Source: CAWFPR01 sp963817635
GTDB taxonomy: Bacteria; Acidobacteriota; Vicinamibacteria; Vicinamibacterales; 2-12-FULL-66-21
Direction: 5' to 3'
Length of the DNA stretch: 64,000 bases
Assembly (NCBI GenBank): GCA_963817635.1
Contig: CAWFPR010000005.1
Coordinates: 496,001 to 560,000 of the forward strand
Shown: positions 37,579-46,156 of the stretch, in pieces
Layout of the letters: each line of letters begins with the position of its first letter
Position numbering within the stretch: the stretch's first letter is position 1
Notes under the pieces: generated by a model
Seen by the model: only the letters and a program-made list of their open reading frames with translations
What the model was told of the DNA's origin: nothing
The model's database searches: none
Translations under genes and position numbers: made by a program

Positions 37579-39069
37579 CTAGCGGCCGCCCCCCGACGCG
37601 ATCTTCTTTCCGTCCGCGTCGTAGACCTCGAGCTCCCCCTTTTTCGCCAGAATGTCCTTGATCTTCGCGGCGTCGCCGACCGCGACAATCTGCAGGTGCG
37701 CGGGATCCCAGTACTTCTTCGCAGCGGCCCGCGCCTGTTCCGCCGTCACCGACATGATGCGGGCGGGGTACGTGTCCCAGTAGTCGGCCGGCAGCCCGTA
37801 CTCCCAGTTCTCGACGTAGTAGCCGAGCACGCGCTGCGGGCTCTCGAGCGCCAGCGCGAAGCTGCCGACGATCGCGCGCTTGGAATCGGCCAGCTCCTTG
37901 TCGGGCACCGGCGTATCGCGCAGATCGGCGATCTCGGCCAGCAGATCGTTCAGCGCGGGCTCGGTCACGTCCGTGCGCACGTTCGTGCTCGACGTCCACG
38001 CCCCCCGGTAGAACGTTGCCGAGAACCCGCTCCCGATCCCGTACGTGTAGCCCTTCTCCTCTCGCAGGTGCCGGAACAGCCGGCCCATGGTGCCGCCGAG
38101 CACGCGGTTGACGACGGTGAGAGCCGGATAGTCGGGATCCGTCCGTGTCATCGACTGCGTGCCGACGTAGAGCGTCGTCTGCACGGAGCCGGGCCGGGCG
38201 ATCAGGTAGACCTTCGCGGGTCCAGCCGGTGGAGGCTCTTCGGTCACGGGCTTCGGCGTACCGGCACGCTTCCACCCGGCGAGCTTCGTCTCCACCAGTT
38301 TCCGGGCATCGGCGAGCGAAATGTCGCCGGCAAAGGCCATCGCGGCGTGATCGGGCACGTAGTGCGTGCGGTGGAATTCGGCCAGGGCCTCGGGAGTGAT
38401 CGCGTCGAGATCCGCGGCGGTGGGCGACACGCGGCTCGCCGGGTGCGAACCATAGATGACGCGATTGAACGTCTCGGTCGCGAGGAAGCCCGGATTCGAC
38501 CGCTGCTGGATCAGGCCGGCCTTCGCGCGCGCCTTGAAGCGATTCCATTCCTCCGGCGAGAACGCCGGGTTGAGCAGGACGTCGGCGGCCAGGTCGAGCA
38601 GCTTCGGAAAATCTTCCGAAAGCGAGCTGCCGGAGATCGACGCCGACGTGCTCGACAGCCCGCTGCCGACGCTGAGCGACGCGGCCATCGTCTCGAGCGC
38701 CTCGGAGATCTGCGGCGACGTGCGCGACCCGGTGCCCTCGCGCATGAGCGACGCCGTGTAGCTCGCCAGGCCGATCTTGTCGGACGGGTCGAAATAGCCG
38801 CCGGCGCCAGGAATGATGATCTCGAATGTGATCTGCGGGAGGCGGTGGTCTTCGAGCACGATCAGGTGCAGCCCGCTGGCGAGGTCCGCCTCCTGCGGCT
38901 TCGGCAGCTTCACCTTGAGGAGCTCGGACGAGACCGGCGCCTTCCCCTTGAGCACCATTTGCGTGGTCTGCGGCTGCTGACCGCCCATCTGCCGCGGAGA
39001 AGCGGAGACGGACGCCAGCGCGAGCGCGACCATCGCGGTGCCGAACGCCACGGTGCGGTTCGTCATCAC
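37579..39069 (-). CDS. M16 family peptidase-like subunit lacking the zinc motif
   Basis: 496 residues with a signal peptide (MMTNRTVAFGTAMVALALASVSA). Two M16 halves are present, with RPGSVQTTLYVGTQSM and LREEKGYTYGIGSGFSA in the second. At the expected HxxEH position the first half reads SYTASLMREGT, so the zinc ligands are missing. Such inactive partners pair with an active M16 subunit. Its start overlaps the stop of the upstream active M16 gene as ATGA, which supports a heterodimer. Probably periplasmic, degrading peptides. Confidence 0.88.
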   Translation of the reverse strand: MMTNRTVAFGTAMVALALASVSASPRQMGGQQPQTTQMVLKGKAPVSSELLKVKLPKPQEADLASGLHLIVLEDHRLPQITFEIIIPGAGGYFDPSDKIGLASYTASLMREGTGSRTSPQISEALETMAASLSVGSGLSSTSASISGSSLSEDFPKLLDLAADVLLNPAFSPEEWNRFKARAKAGLIQQRSNPGFLATETFNRVIYGSHPASRVSPTAADLDAITPEALAEFHRTHYVPDHAAMAFAGDISLADARKLVETKLAGWKRAGTPKPVTEEPPPAGPAKVYLIARPGSVQTTLYVGTQSMTRTDPDYPALTVVNRVLGGTMGRLFRHLREEKGYTYGIGSGFSATFYRGAWTSSTNVRTDVTEPALNDLLAEIADLRDTPVPDKELADSKRAIVGSFALALESPQRVLGYYVENWEYGLPADYWDTYPARIMSVTAEQARAAAKKYWDPAHLQIVAVGDAAKIKDILAKKGELEVYDADGKKIASGGGR

Positions 39070-40413
39070 CGGCCTCCCTTCGACGTCGCCGCCGCCTTCG
39101 GCACGGTCAGCACGACCGTCCGACCGGTTTTCACCAGGTAGGTCTTCGCCACCCGCTGGACGTCGGCCGCGGTGATCCTGGCGATGTTGGCCGCGGTCTC
39201 GTTGATCCGGTTCGGGTTGTCATAGAAGAGCGCGTTCTGCGACAGCAGGACTGCCTTCTGGAGGGAGCTCCCGAGACTCCCGATGAACCCGCGGCGGGCG
39301 CTCGTGCGTGCCTTCTCGAGTTCCCAGTCGGCCACGGGTTCGTTCTGCACGCGGGCGACCTGGGCGTCGATGGCGGCTTCCAGATCGGCGAGGGGCTTGC
39401 CCGGCGCGGCGATGGCGACGACGTTGAACAGCCCCGGGCCGCGCGTCTGGTCGGGCCCGGCGTTGATCGACGTCGCGAGCTGCTGTTCGCGAACGATCGT
39501 TTCGTAGAAGCGCGAGCTGCGGCCGCCGGACAGGATCGTCCCGAGCACCGTCAGCGCATCCTGGTCGGGCGACGAGCTGGGTGGAATCTTGTACGCCATG
39601 TCGATGCGCGGCAGGCGCGCCAGCGGGTCCTCGAGCGTCGCGCGCCGTTCTTCCTTCTGCGGCGGCTCGGTCATGTCCACCTTCGGCGGTGCGGGCTGCC
39701 TCGAGATCGGGCCGAAGGTACTTCTCGATCTTCGCGAGCGTCGCCTTCGTGTCGATGTCTCCGACGATGGCGATCACGGCGTTGTTCGGCGCGTAGTAGG
39801 TCTTGAAGAACGTCGCCACGTCGTCCACGCTTGCGGCGCTCAGGTCGGCCATCGAACCGATGACCGAATGTTCGTAGGCCGGGTTGTCGTACGCCAGCTC
39901 GTCCACTTTTTCGAAGGTCTTTCCGTAGGGCTGGTTGTCTACTCCGAGGCGTCGTTCTTCCTGGACGGCGTTTCGCTGATTGTCGAGGTTGGCCTTGGTG
40001 ATTTCCAGCGAGCGCATGCGGTCGGCCTCGAGGAACAGCCCGAGATCGAGCTGGTTGGCCGGCAGGGTCTCGTAGTACATCGTCCGATCCTTGTTGGTCG
40101 TGCCGTTCATCGAGCCGCCGTTCATGAAGATCAGGTACGGATGCTCGTTCTGGCCGACGTTCTCGGATCCCTTGAACATCATGTGCTCGAAGAGATGCGC
40201 AAAGCCCGTGCGCCCCTTGTGTTCGTCTCGCGAGCCCACGTTGTAGTTGACGACGATCGAGAAGACCGGTGCGGAGTGATCCTCTGACAGGATCACGCGC
40301 AGGCCGTTCTTGAGCCGGATGTCGGTGAACGCGATCCGGGGGTTCGGCGCGGCCGCGATGCCCAGCATGGCCACCACGCCCACGGCAGCCACACGCCGCA
40401 ACGGGGATGTCAT
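39066..40413 (-). CDS. M16 zinc metallopeptidase, catalytic subunit (frameshifted)
   Basis: About 449 residues from ATG 40413 (MTSPLRRVAAVGVVAMLG) with AAGGAGG upstream and a signal peptide. The inverted zinc motif HxxEH is HLFEHMMFKG, with the distal Glu region in NAVQEERRLG. A single extra G near 39690 breaks the frame (DLE joins QPAPPKVDMTEPPQKEE). The C-terminal half has GGRSSRFYETIVREQQLA. Members are pitrilysin/insulinase-like peptidases. Translationally coupled to the inactive partner downstream. Confidence 0.87.
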
Positions 40414-40448
40414 GGAACCTCCTTGAAGAGGCGGACGAAAACGAAGGA

Positions 40449-41084
40449 TCAGAAGTATACCGTCAACCCGGCCGTCCACATCGATCCCCGGTAGCCGGGC
40501 AGGAGGTTCGAAGGGGACGAAAGCAGGGCCGAACGGCTGGTCAGGCTGGATGCGCCGGTGCCGTCGGATGCGGCAGTGGCGTCGTCGCCAAAATGGAGAA
40601 ACGTGTAGCGGTAGTCGGCGTGGATCGCCGCGTGATTGCCCAGGCGCAGCTGGCCGCCGAACCCGGCGTGAGAGCCGAACTTCCGCGTGGTCTCGGAACT
40701 GATGACCTGCTTGTCGGCCAGTTGTTCGACGCGGTGCGTGTACCAGCCGACGCCGGCGAGCACGTACGGCGAAATCGCGGCCCGGACGGGGTAGAGCAGC
40801 AGTGACCCCTGGATGGGAAAGTCGCGGGTCCGCTCGGTGAGATCGGTGCTGTTGACGGTCCTGAGGTCTACCGACAGTTCAATCGCGGCGCGCTTCGACA
40901 GGTGCGCGCGGATCTGACCGCCGGTGAACCGCTCGGCGGTGGAGTCGGCGTGTGCGTCGCTGCGGATCATGCTGAGCCGGGCGCCGATGCCGAATGCTCC
41001 ATCCTGGGCCGCGGCGCGCGCCGACAGGAAGAAGCGTGAACAGCGCCGCCGCGAGCGCGGAATCGCGCAGGACATGGATCGCAT
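40449..41084 (-). CDS. Outer-membrane beta-barrel protein (N-terminal frameshift)
   Basis: About 210 residues. The mature barrel (QDGAFGIGARLSMIRSD, GSLLLYPVRAAISPYVLAGVGWYTHRV, LRLGNHAAIHADYRYTFLHFG, ...MWTAGLTVYF with terminal Phe) is in one frame. The hydrophobic signal core (DSALAAALFTLLPVGA) is in another frame and joins near 41020. The start near ATG 41084 (MRSM) is my best guess and would need a second shift to enter the signal frame. Resembles small OmpW/OmpX-like porins. The 294 bp upstream, to the OmpA gene, hold no gene that I can see. Confidence 0.62.
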   Translation of the reverse strand: MRSMSCAIPRSRRRCSRFFLSARAAAQDGAFGIGARLSMIRSDAHADSTAERFTGGQIRAHLSKRAAIELSVDLRTVNSTDLTERTRDFPIQGSLLLYPVRAAISPYVLAGVGWYTHRVEQLADKQVISSETTRKFGSHAGFGGQLRLGNHAAIHADYRYTFLHFGDDATAASDGTGASSLTSRSALLSSPSNLLPGYRGSMWTAGLTVYF

Positions 41085-41378
41085 GCAGAGCCTCGCGATC
41101 GTGTATCGGGAGGAGCGGGAACTGCGCTGTAGGGTCGCGGACGCGCCGAGACGCCGAGCGCCGACCGTGCAATCGACCGGAGACGGACCGCGACGCACCC
41201 TGCGAAAGTGCTGACGTTTACCGTGGAAGCCGTCCCGGACCATCCGGCGCGGCCCTCCTGCGCTCCGCCTCCGGTCCACTGCACGGGGACCTGACATCGG
41301 GCGCTCGGCGTGCGCCGCTCGATGGGGGATCGAACGGCGCACGCCTTGTCCCGAGCGTCGAGCCCGAAGGCTCAAAGG

Positions 41379-42044
41379 TTAGGTGAGGACCTTGATCACG
41401 ACGCGGCGGTTCTGCGAGCGCCCTTCCTTGGTATTGTTCGGCGCGATCGGCTTGTCTTCGCCGTAGCTGATCACGTTGATCTTGTGGAGCGGGACCTGAT
41501 GCTGTTCGTAGAGGTAGCGCTTCACCGTCTCGGCGCGCTCGAGGCCGAGTTCATAGTTGAACGCCTTGCTGCCCGAGTTGTCGGTGTGCCCTTCGATCTC
41601 AATGTAGGCGCCGTTGGGCTCCGCCTTCAACTGCTGGACGAGCTGATCGATGTCGGCCTTTGCCTCGTCCGGCATGGTCGCCTTGCCGAACTTGAAGTTG
41701 CCCTTGTCTTCGCTGAGCACCACTTCATAGACGAGCCGCTTCGACGCTTTCTCGATCGCGTCGGCGCGAGTGTTCACGGCGTCGGCGGCCGACCGGGCCT
41801 CCTCGGCGTGCTGGTTGGCGGTCTGTGCTTTCTGATCCGCCGCCTGCGCTTTCTGGTCGACTTCGCCGATGCGGCCTTCGTTCGCGCGGGTCCGCTCCTG
41901 GTTTTCCTCGACGGACTTCGAAAGCCCCTCGACCTTGTCGTTGACTTCGCCGACCTGCCCCTTGACGAACTTCTTCGTTGCGCACCCCGTGCTCCCAGCG
42001 AGCACGAGCGCAAGAACCGGTATCGCCACGACCAACTTCTTCAT
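41379..42044 (-). CDS. OmpA-family lipoprotein (Pal-like) with coiled-coil linker
   Basis: 221 residues from ATG 42044 with GGAGGG upstream. Lipoprotein signal MKKLVVAIPVLALVLAGSTGC with Cys21. Residues 25-100 form an Lpp-like heptad/Ala-rich coiled coil (VDQKAQAADQKAQTANQHAEE). The C-terminal OmpA domain (about 108-221) has IEIEGHTDNSGSKAFNYELGLERAETVKRYL and SQNRRVVIKV; the Asp and Arg bind diaminopimelate of peptidoglycan. It tethers the outer membrane to the wall. Intact gene. Confidence 0.92.
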   Translation of the reverse strand: MKKLVVAIPVLALVLAGSTGCATKKFVKGQVGEVNDKVEGLSKSVEENQERTRANEGRIGEVDQKAQAADQKAQTANQHAEEARSAADAVNTRADAIEKASKRLVYEVVLSEDKGNFKFGKATMPDEAKADIDQLVQQLKAEPNGAYIEIEGHTDNSGSKAFNYELGLERAETVKRYLYEQHQVPLHKINVISYGEDKPIAPNNTKEGRSQNRRVVIKVLT

Positions 42045-42091
42045 TTTGCCCTCCGTCCCTATCCAAACTATCCAAACCTGACGATCGAAAC

Positions 42092-43070
42092 TCAGCCTTG
42101 GAACCTCGACGAGTGTTCGCCGCCGTTGTAGCCCGCGCGCGTCCGCACCACGAGATTGCGGTCGCGTGCGCTCACTTGCAGGCGACGCCATCCCCGGTTT
42201 GGCGACGCCTCGAACGCCAGCAGATACTGATGGCGCAGTTCATCGACGATCTGGCGAGCGGCCAGACTCGCGTGCGCCGGCGCGCTGGCCGTGAAGAGAT
42301 CGCCACCCGTCCAGTACCGAGAGGTTGCGCAGCGCGCTCGAAATTTCGCGGGTCCGGTCCCGCTCGACCTCGCGTGGATCGTCAATCGAGGCCATTACTG
42401 CAATCACGTACACCGGCACGTCGACGGTGCTGGCGATCCCGGACACCTGTTCCGGCGTCAGGAGGCTGCGCGTGTCGATCCCGTCGGTGAGCACGACGAC
42501 CGCGCTGCGCTGCGCCAGGCGACCGTCACCGCCTCCGGCGTCGACGAGCGCGTGGGCGGTTTCGGCGACCGCGTCGTACAACGACGTCTGGCCGTACGGC
42601 GCAACCAGGTGATCGAGTGCCGCGTCGAGCGACGAGAAGTCGGAGGTAAAGTCCTTCACGCGCTCCAGCCGGGTGTCGAACGCGAAAATCGCCGCCTCAT
42701 CCGACGACCGCAGCGCCGAAAAAAGCTGCCGCGCGGCCTGGCGCGCATCGATGCCCTTCGAGCCCAGCCGCATGCTGCCGCTGACGTCGAAGAGCATCGC
42801 GATCTTCACCGGGCCGTCGGCTTCCGCACGAAAATCGAGAATCTCCCGCTCGTGCCCGGCATCCAGGACCGTGAAGTCCTGTCGGGTGAGGTCCTTCACG
42901 AACCTCCCCTTCCGATCGCGGACGACGGCATTCACCGAGACGACCTCGACCGAGGACTTGAACCGCGTGCCCTGCTGTTCGACGGCGGGGGTCTGTTGCG
43001 CCACCACCGCAGTCGCGAGCGCGGACAGAAGTAAGGAGGCCACGAACGCGGGCCGCCAACGCACCACCAT
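42092..43070 (-). CDS. VWA-domain protein of the acidobacterial VWFA-related type (frameshifted)
   Basis: About 326 residues from ATG 43070 (MVVRWRPAFVASLLLSALA) with a signal peptide. An N-terminal beta domain (VVSVNAVVRDRKGRFVKDLTRQDFTVLD) is the hallmark of TIGR03436-like proteins. The VWA domain has the MIDAS motif DVSGSM and LTDGIDTRS. One extra G near 42320 breaks the frame (NLS joins YWTGGDLFTAS), and the end IVDELRHQYLLAFE is family-typical. Secreted; function unknown, probably adhesion or protein interaction. Confidence 0.85.
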
Positions 43071-43254
43071 GGTGAGCCCTGTTCCAAAGAACCTGCCATC
43101 CTTGTAAATGTCTGCCGTATAAAGGATTGTCTTAAGAGTCGGGGCCATGGACCTGCTTCGGCAAGCCAGGAACGTGTAGTTATTACATGAATCGTGATCT
43201 TGGGCCTGTTGTTCTTACACTGGCATCGGCCGGCACGTCAGCCAGCTGAGCCTT

Positions 43255-43281
43255 ACCGGCGTCGCTTACGCCGACGCCGGT
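43255..43281 (+). promoter_or_regulatory. 10-bp stem hairpin upstream of class I aminotransferase
   Basis: ACCGGCGTCG at 43255-43264 pairs with 43272-43281 across a 7-base loop. It ends 19 bases before the -10-like TAAAAT at 43300, so it lies in the promoter region and could be an operator or a terminator of readthrough. No T run follows. The rest of the 242-bp gap (43071-43312) shows nothing else clear. Confidence 0.35.
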
Positions 43282-43299
43282 GCTCGAGCCGAAATTTGA

Positions 43300-43305
43300 T
43301 AAAAT
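43300..43305 (+). promoter_or_regulatory. Candidate -10 element, leaderless start of aminotransferase
   Basis: TAAAAT, seven bases, then ATG at 43313. No Shine-Dalgarno. Confidence 0.45.
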
Positions 43306-43312
43306 CGGGCTC

Positions 43313-44536
43313 ATGGCAGTGCGGACGACGTCGTCAATTCCCGTAGCAGGGCGCGTAGGCGGATTTGTCTACGCGATCAGGAATATCGTGGCCGAAGCCA
43401 GAAAGGTCGAGGCCGCCGGGCGGAAAGTGCGGTACCTCAACATTGGCGACCCGATCATCTTCGGGTTCCGGACCCCGCCGCACATGATCGAAGCGGTTGA
43501 TCGCGCCATCCGCGACGGCCACAACGGCTACGCGGCGTCGGCCGGCATCCTGCCCGCTCGCGAAGCCGTTGCCAAGGAGTGCACCGGACGCGGCATGCCG
43601 ATGTCGCCGGACCGGGTCATCATCACGTCCGGCACCTCCGAGGGCATCGAACTCGCCCTTACGGCGCTCGCCGGGCCCGGCGACGACGTGCTGGTGCCGG
43701 TGCCGACCTATCCGCTCTACACCGCCGTGCTCGCCAAGATCGGCGCTCGCGCCGTATTCTACCGCACCGATCCGGATCGAGGCTGGTCGCCCGACATCGA
43801 TCACGTGCGCAGCCTGATCACGCCGGCGACGCGGGCGCTCGTGGTAATCGACCCGAACAATCCGACCGGCGCCACGTATTCGACCGAGGTCCGTCGCGCG
43901 CTCATCGAACTGGCCGACGAACACAACTTCCCCCTGCTCGCCGACGAGGTCTACGCCGACCTCGCCTTCGACGGACCGATCCCCGCCCTCGCGAAACTCG
44001 ATCCTGACGCGCCGGTCATCACCTTCTCGTCGCTGTCGAAGGCGTATCTGGCCCCCGGATGGCGCACCGGCTGGATGGCGGTCGGACGAACCGGGCGACT
44101 GGACGAAGTGCTGGCGGGCATCAAGAAGCTCGCGGACGGGCGCCTGTGCAGTACGGGGCCGATGGAGTACGGGCTGGTCGCGGCGCTGACGGGAGACCGC
44201 TCGCACCAGGCGGTATTCCGCGCCGCCCTGCGCGAGCGCGCCGAGGTCACGCACGATCGTCTGAATGCGATCGCCGGCATCACCGCGGTCAAGCCGACGG
44301 CGGCGTTCTATGCGATGCCGAAGGTCGATCTGCCGCCCGGTGTCACCGATGCCGACTACGTGCTCGCGCTGCTCCGCGCCACCGGCGTGCTGTGCGTGTA
44401 CGGCTCCGGCTTCGGCACGGATCCGGCCGACGGATTCTTCCGCGTGGTGTTCCTCGCTTCGCCGGAAGAACTCTCCGACATCTACGGTCTCATCGCCTCG
44501 TTCACCGGAGATTTCCTGGCTGGCCGAGGCCGGTAG
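43313..44536 (+). CDS. Class I/II aminotransferase, AlaA-like
   Basis: 407 residues from ATG 43313 (MAVRTTSSIPVAGRVGGF). Shows LNIGDPIIFGFRTPPHMIEA, YAASAGILPAREAVAKE, IDPNNPTGATY, LADEVYADLAFDG and the PLP lysine in FSSLSKAYLAPGWRTGW. The GDPxxFGFxTP N-terminus matches alanine-synthesising glutamate-pyruvate transaminases (AlaA/YfbQ). It makes alanine from pyruvate if canonical. The next gene, an AI-2E/PerM permease, starts at the base after its stop codon, so the two are probably co-transcribed. Confidence 0.88.
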   Translation: MAVRTTSSIPVAGRVGGFVYAIRNIVAEARKVEAAGRKVRYLNIGDPIIFGFRTPPHMIEAVDRAIRDGHNGYAASAGILPAREAVAKECTGRGMPMSPDRVIITSGTSEGIELALTALAGPGDDVLVPVPTYPLYTAVLAKIGARAVFYRTDPDRGWSPDIDHVRSLITPATRALVVIDPNNPTGATYSTEVRRALIELADEHNFPLLADEVYADLAFDGPIPALAKLDPDAPVITFSSLSKAYLAPGWRTGWMAVGRTGRLDEVLAGIKKLADGRLCSTGPMEYGLVAALTGDRSHQAVFRAALRERAEVTHDRLNAIAGITAVKPTAAFYAMPKVDLPPGVTDADYVLALLRATGVLCVYGSGFGTDPADGFFRVVFLASPEELSDIYGLIASFTGDFLAGRGR

Positions 44537-45580
44537 GTGCCGGCGCCGCCGCCGACTGTCCGGTCCCTGATCCGGTACGCCATCGGCATGACGGCACTCG
44601 CGGTCGTGCTCATCTGGAGTGCGTACCTCGTGCGCGACGTGCTCCTGCTCGTCTATGTCAGCGGCCTGCTCGCGATCGGCTTCAGCCCGATCGTCCGGCT
44701 GATCGAACGCCAGAAGGTCCTGCCGATCGGCACGCGACGCTTCCCCCGCTGGCTCGCGATCCTCGTCCTCTACACGGTGATCCTGGGCACGATCACGGGC
44801 ATCGGATTTCTGATCGTCCCGCCGGTCGTGCGCCAGGGTCAGGCGCTCTGGTCGGCACGCACCCAGATGTTCGACCGAGCGCAGGAATTCCTGATCGAGA
44901 AGGGCGTGATTCGCGAGCATCTGTCGTTCACGGAGGCGGTCCAGCGCGCGCCCGTCAGCGGCGGAGGGGACGCGGTCGGGACGGTCCTCAGCGCCGTGGT
45001 TGGCGTGGCGGGGGGGATGCTCGGCCTCCTCACGATTCTGATCCTGACGTTCTACCTCCTCGTCGAAGCCGAGGGGCTGCGCAATACCTTCCTGCGGCTG
45101 TTCCCGCCAGGCGATCGCGGGCGGGTGGCCGCCGCGAGCCGAGACATCACGATGAAGGTCAGCGCCTGGCTGGGAGGGCAACTGCTGCTCGCCGGCATCA
45201 TCGGGGCGACCTCGGCTATCGGTCTGTGGCTGCTCGGAATCCCGTACTTCTACGTGCTCGCGCTGCTGTCCGGCGTCGGCGAGCTCATCCCGGTGATCGG
45301 GCCGATACTGGCGGCCATGCCGGCCATTGCCGTGGCCGCGACGGTGTCGCTCAACAAGGTCCTGCTGGTGATTGCCTTCTTCGTCGTGCAGCAGCAGCTC
45401 GAGAACCACGTGCTTGTGCCGAAGGTCATGGCGAGGCAGGTCGGCGTCAGCGCCGTGACGGTGATCGTCGCGCTCCTCATCGGAGCCAGGCTCCTCGGCA
45501 TCGTCGGCGCGATTCTGGCCGTACCGACCGCCGCGATCGTGCAGGTGCTGATACTGGAGTTGACGGGTGCGGACGACTGA
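44537..45580 (+). CDS. AI-2E family (PerM-like) membrane permease
   Basis: 347 residues starting at GTG 44537, immediately after the upstream TAG. About eight TM segments; GIPYFYVLALLSGVGELIPVIGPILAAMPAIAVA and QQQLENHVLVPKVMARQVGVSAV are the conserved PerM/TqsA C-terminal motifs. A soluble insertion (about residues 95-140) follows the third helix. Members export AI-2, act as Na+/H+ antiporters or have unknown cargo. Function in this organism is open. Confidence 0.9.
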   Translation: MPAPPPTVRSLIRYAIGMTALAVVLIWSAYLVRDVLLLVYVSGLLAIGFSPIVRLIERQKVLPIGTRRFPRWLAILVLYTVILGTITGIGFLIVPPVVRQGQALWSARTQMFDRAQEFLIEKGVIREHLSFTEAVQRAPVSGGGDAVGTVLSAVVGVAGGMLGLLTILILTFYLLVEAEGLRNTFLRLFPPGDRGRVAAASRDITMKVSAWLGGQLLLAGIIGATSAIGLWLLGIPYFYVLALLSGVGELIPVIGPILAAMPAIAVAATVSLNKVLLVIAFFVVQQQLENHVLVPKVMARQVGVSAVTVIVALLIGARLLGIVGAILAVPTAAIVQVLILELTGADD

Positions 45581-45592
45581 CGCGACGCCGTT

Positions 45593-45961
45593 TCAGCGGT
45601 AGTAGAAGAGGATGGCGACCCAGGGCAGGACCGCGACGGCCAGGTAGAAGCCGGCGAGCAGAGCCACGGCCTTGTGCACCGACGACAGGTGCAGGGCAAT
45701 GCCGAAACCTCCGGCGGCCAGCTTCGCCACCGCGAGCGCAGGCCCCTCGCCGAGCGCCGCGATCAGCCACCCAATCAGCGGGTTGGCTTCCATGTGCGCG
45801 CCGTACATGGTGATCCCGGCGTAGGTCAGCAGGCCATCGAGCAGCTGCGCGAGCAGGAACGCCACGAGGGCCACATTGCCGAACAGCTCCCCGTTCGTGG
45901 CCCGGGAGTGGCCAACAATGTACCTGCCGGTTCCCTGCCTGGTGGCGGCCCCTCCGTACAT
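45593..45961 (-). CDS. DUF5658 family small membrane protein
   Basis: 122 residues with three TM helices. LLAQLLDGLLTYAGI and HMEANPLIGWLI are the DUF5658 signature (Asp/Thr in helix 1, ExNP after it), then LHLSSVHKAVALLAGFYLAVAVLPWV. Start at ATG 45961 is uncertain because the first 27 residues are unlike the family. Convergent with the permease gene, 12 bases apart. Function unknown. Confidence 0.75.
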   Translation of the reverse strand: MYGGAATRQGTGRYIVGHSRATNGELFGNVALVAFLLAQLLDGLLTYAGITMYGAHMEANPLIGWLIAALGEGPALAVAKLAAGGFGIALHLSSVHKAVALLAGFYLAVAVLPWVAILFYYR

Positions 45962-46156
45962 ACCCTGAACTCAGCCTCCCCGACTGACGTCATCAACAGC
46001 AGTGCCAACCGCGAACCTGCCCGCCCCCGGCGCGCAGCCGGGCGGCTGGCAGGGGGTCGCCGGCACCACGAACTGCGCGGTTCCTTCGGCTCGATCCAGC
46101 CCCAGGAAGTGGCCGGCGGGCGACAGGCGTGGAGCGGTATACTCGGCATCGATCCC

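Noticed and set aside
43334..45409. 691-codon open frame antisense to the aminotransferase and permease genes
   Set aside because: Composition is Arg/Asp/His low-complexity and both sense genes are clearly conserved.
45674..46156. N-terminal extension of the SpoIIE phosphatase by 161 codons
   Set aside because: It overlaps the opposite-strand DUF5658 gene; the ATG at 46157 has a TATACT upstream and starts a plausible protein.
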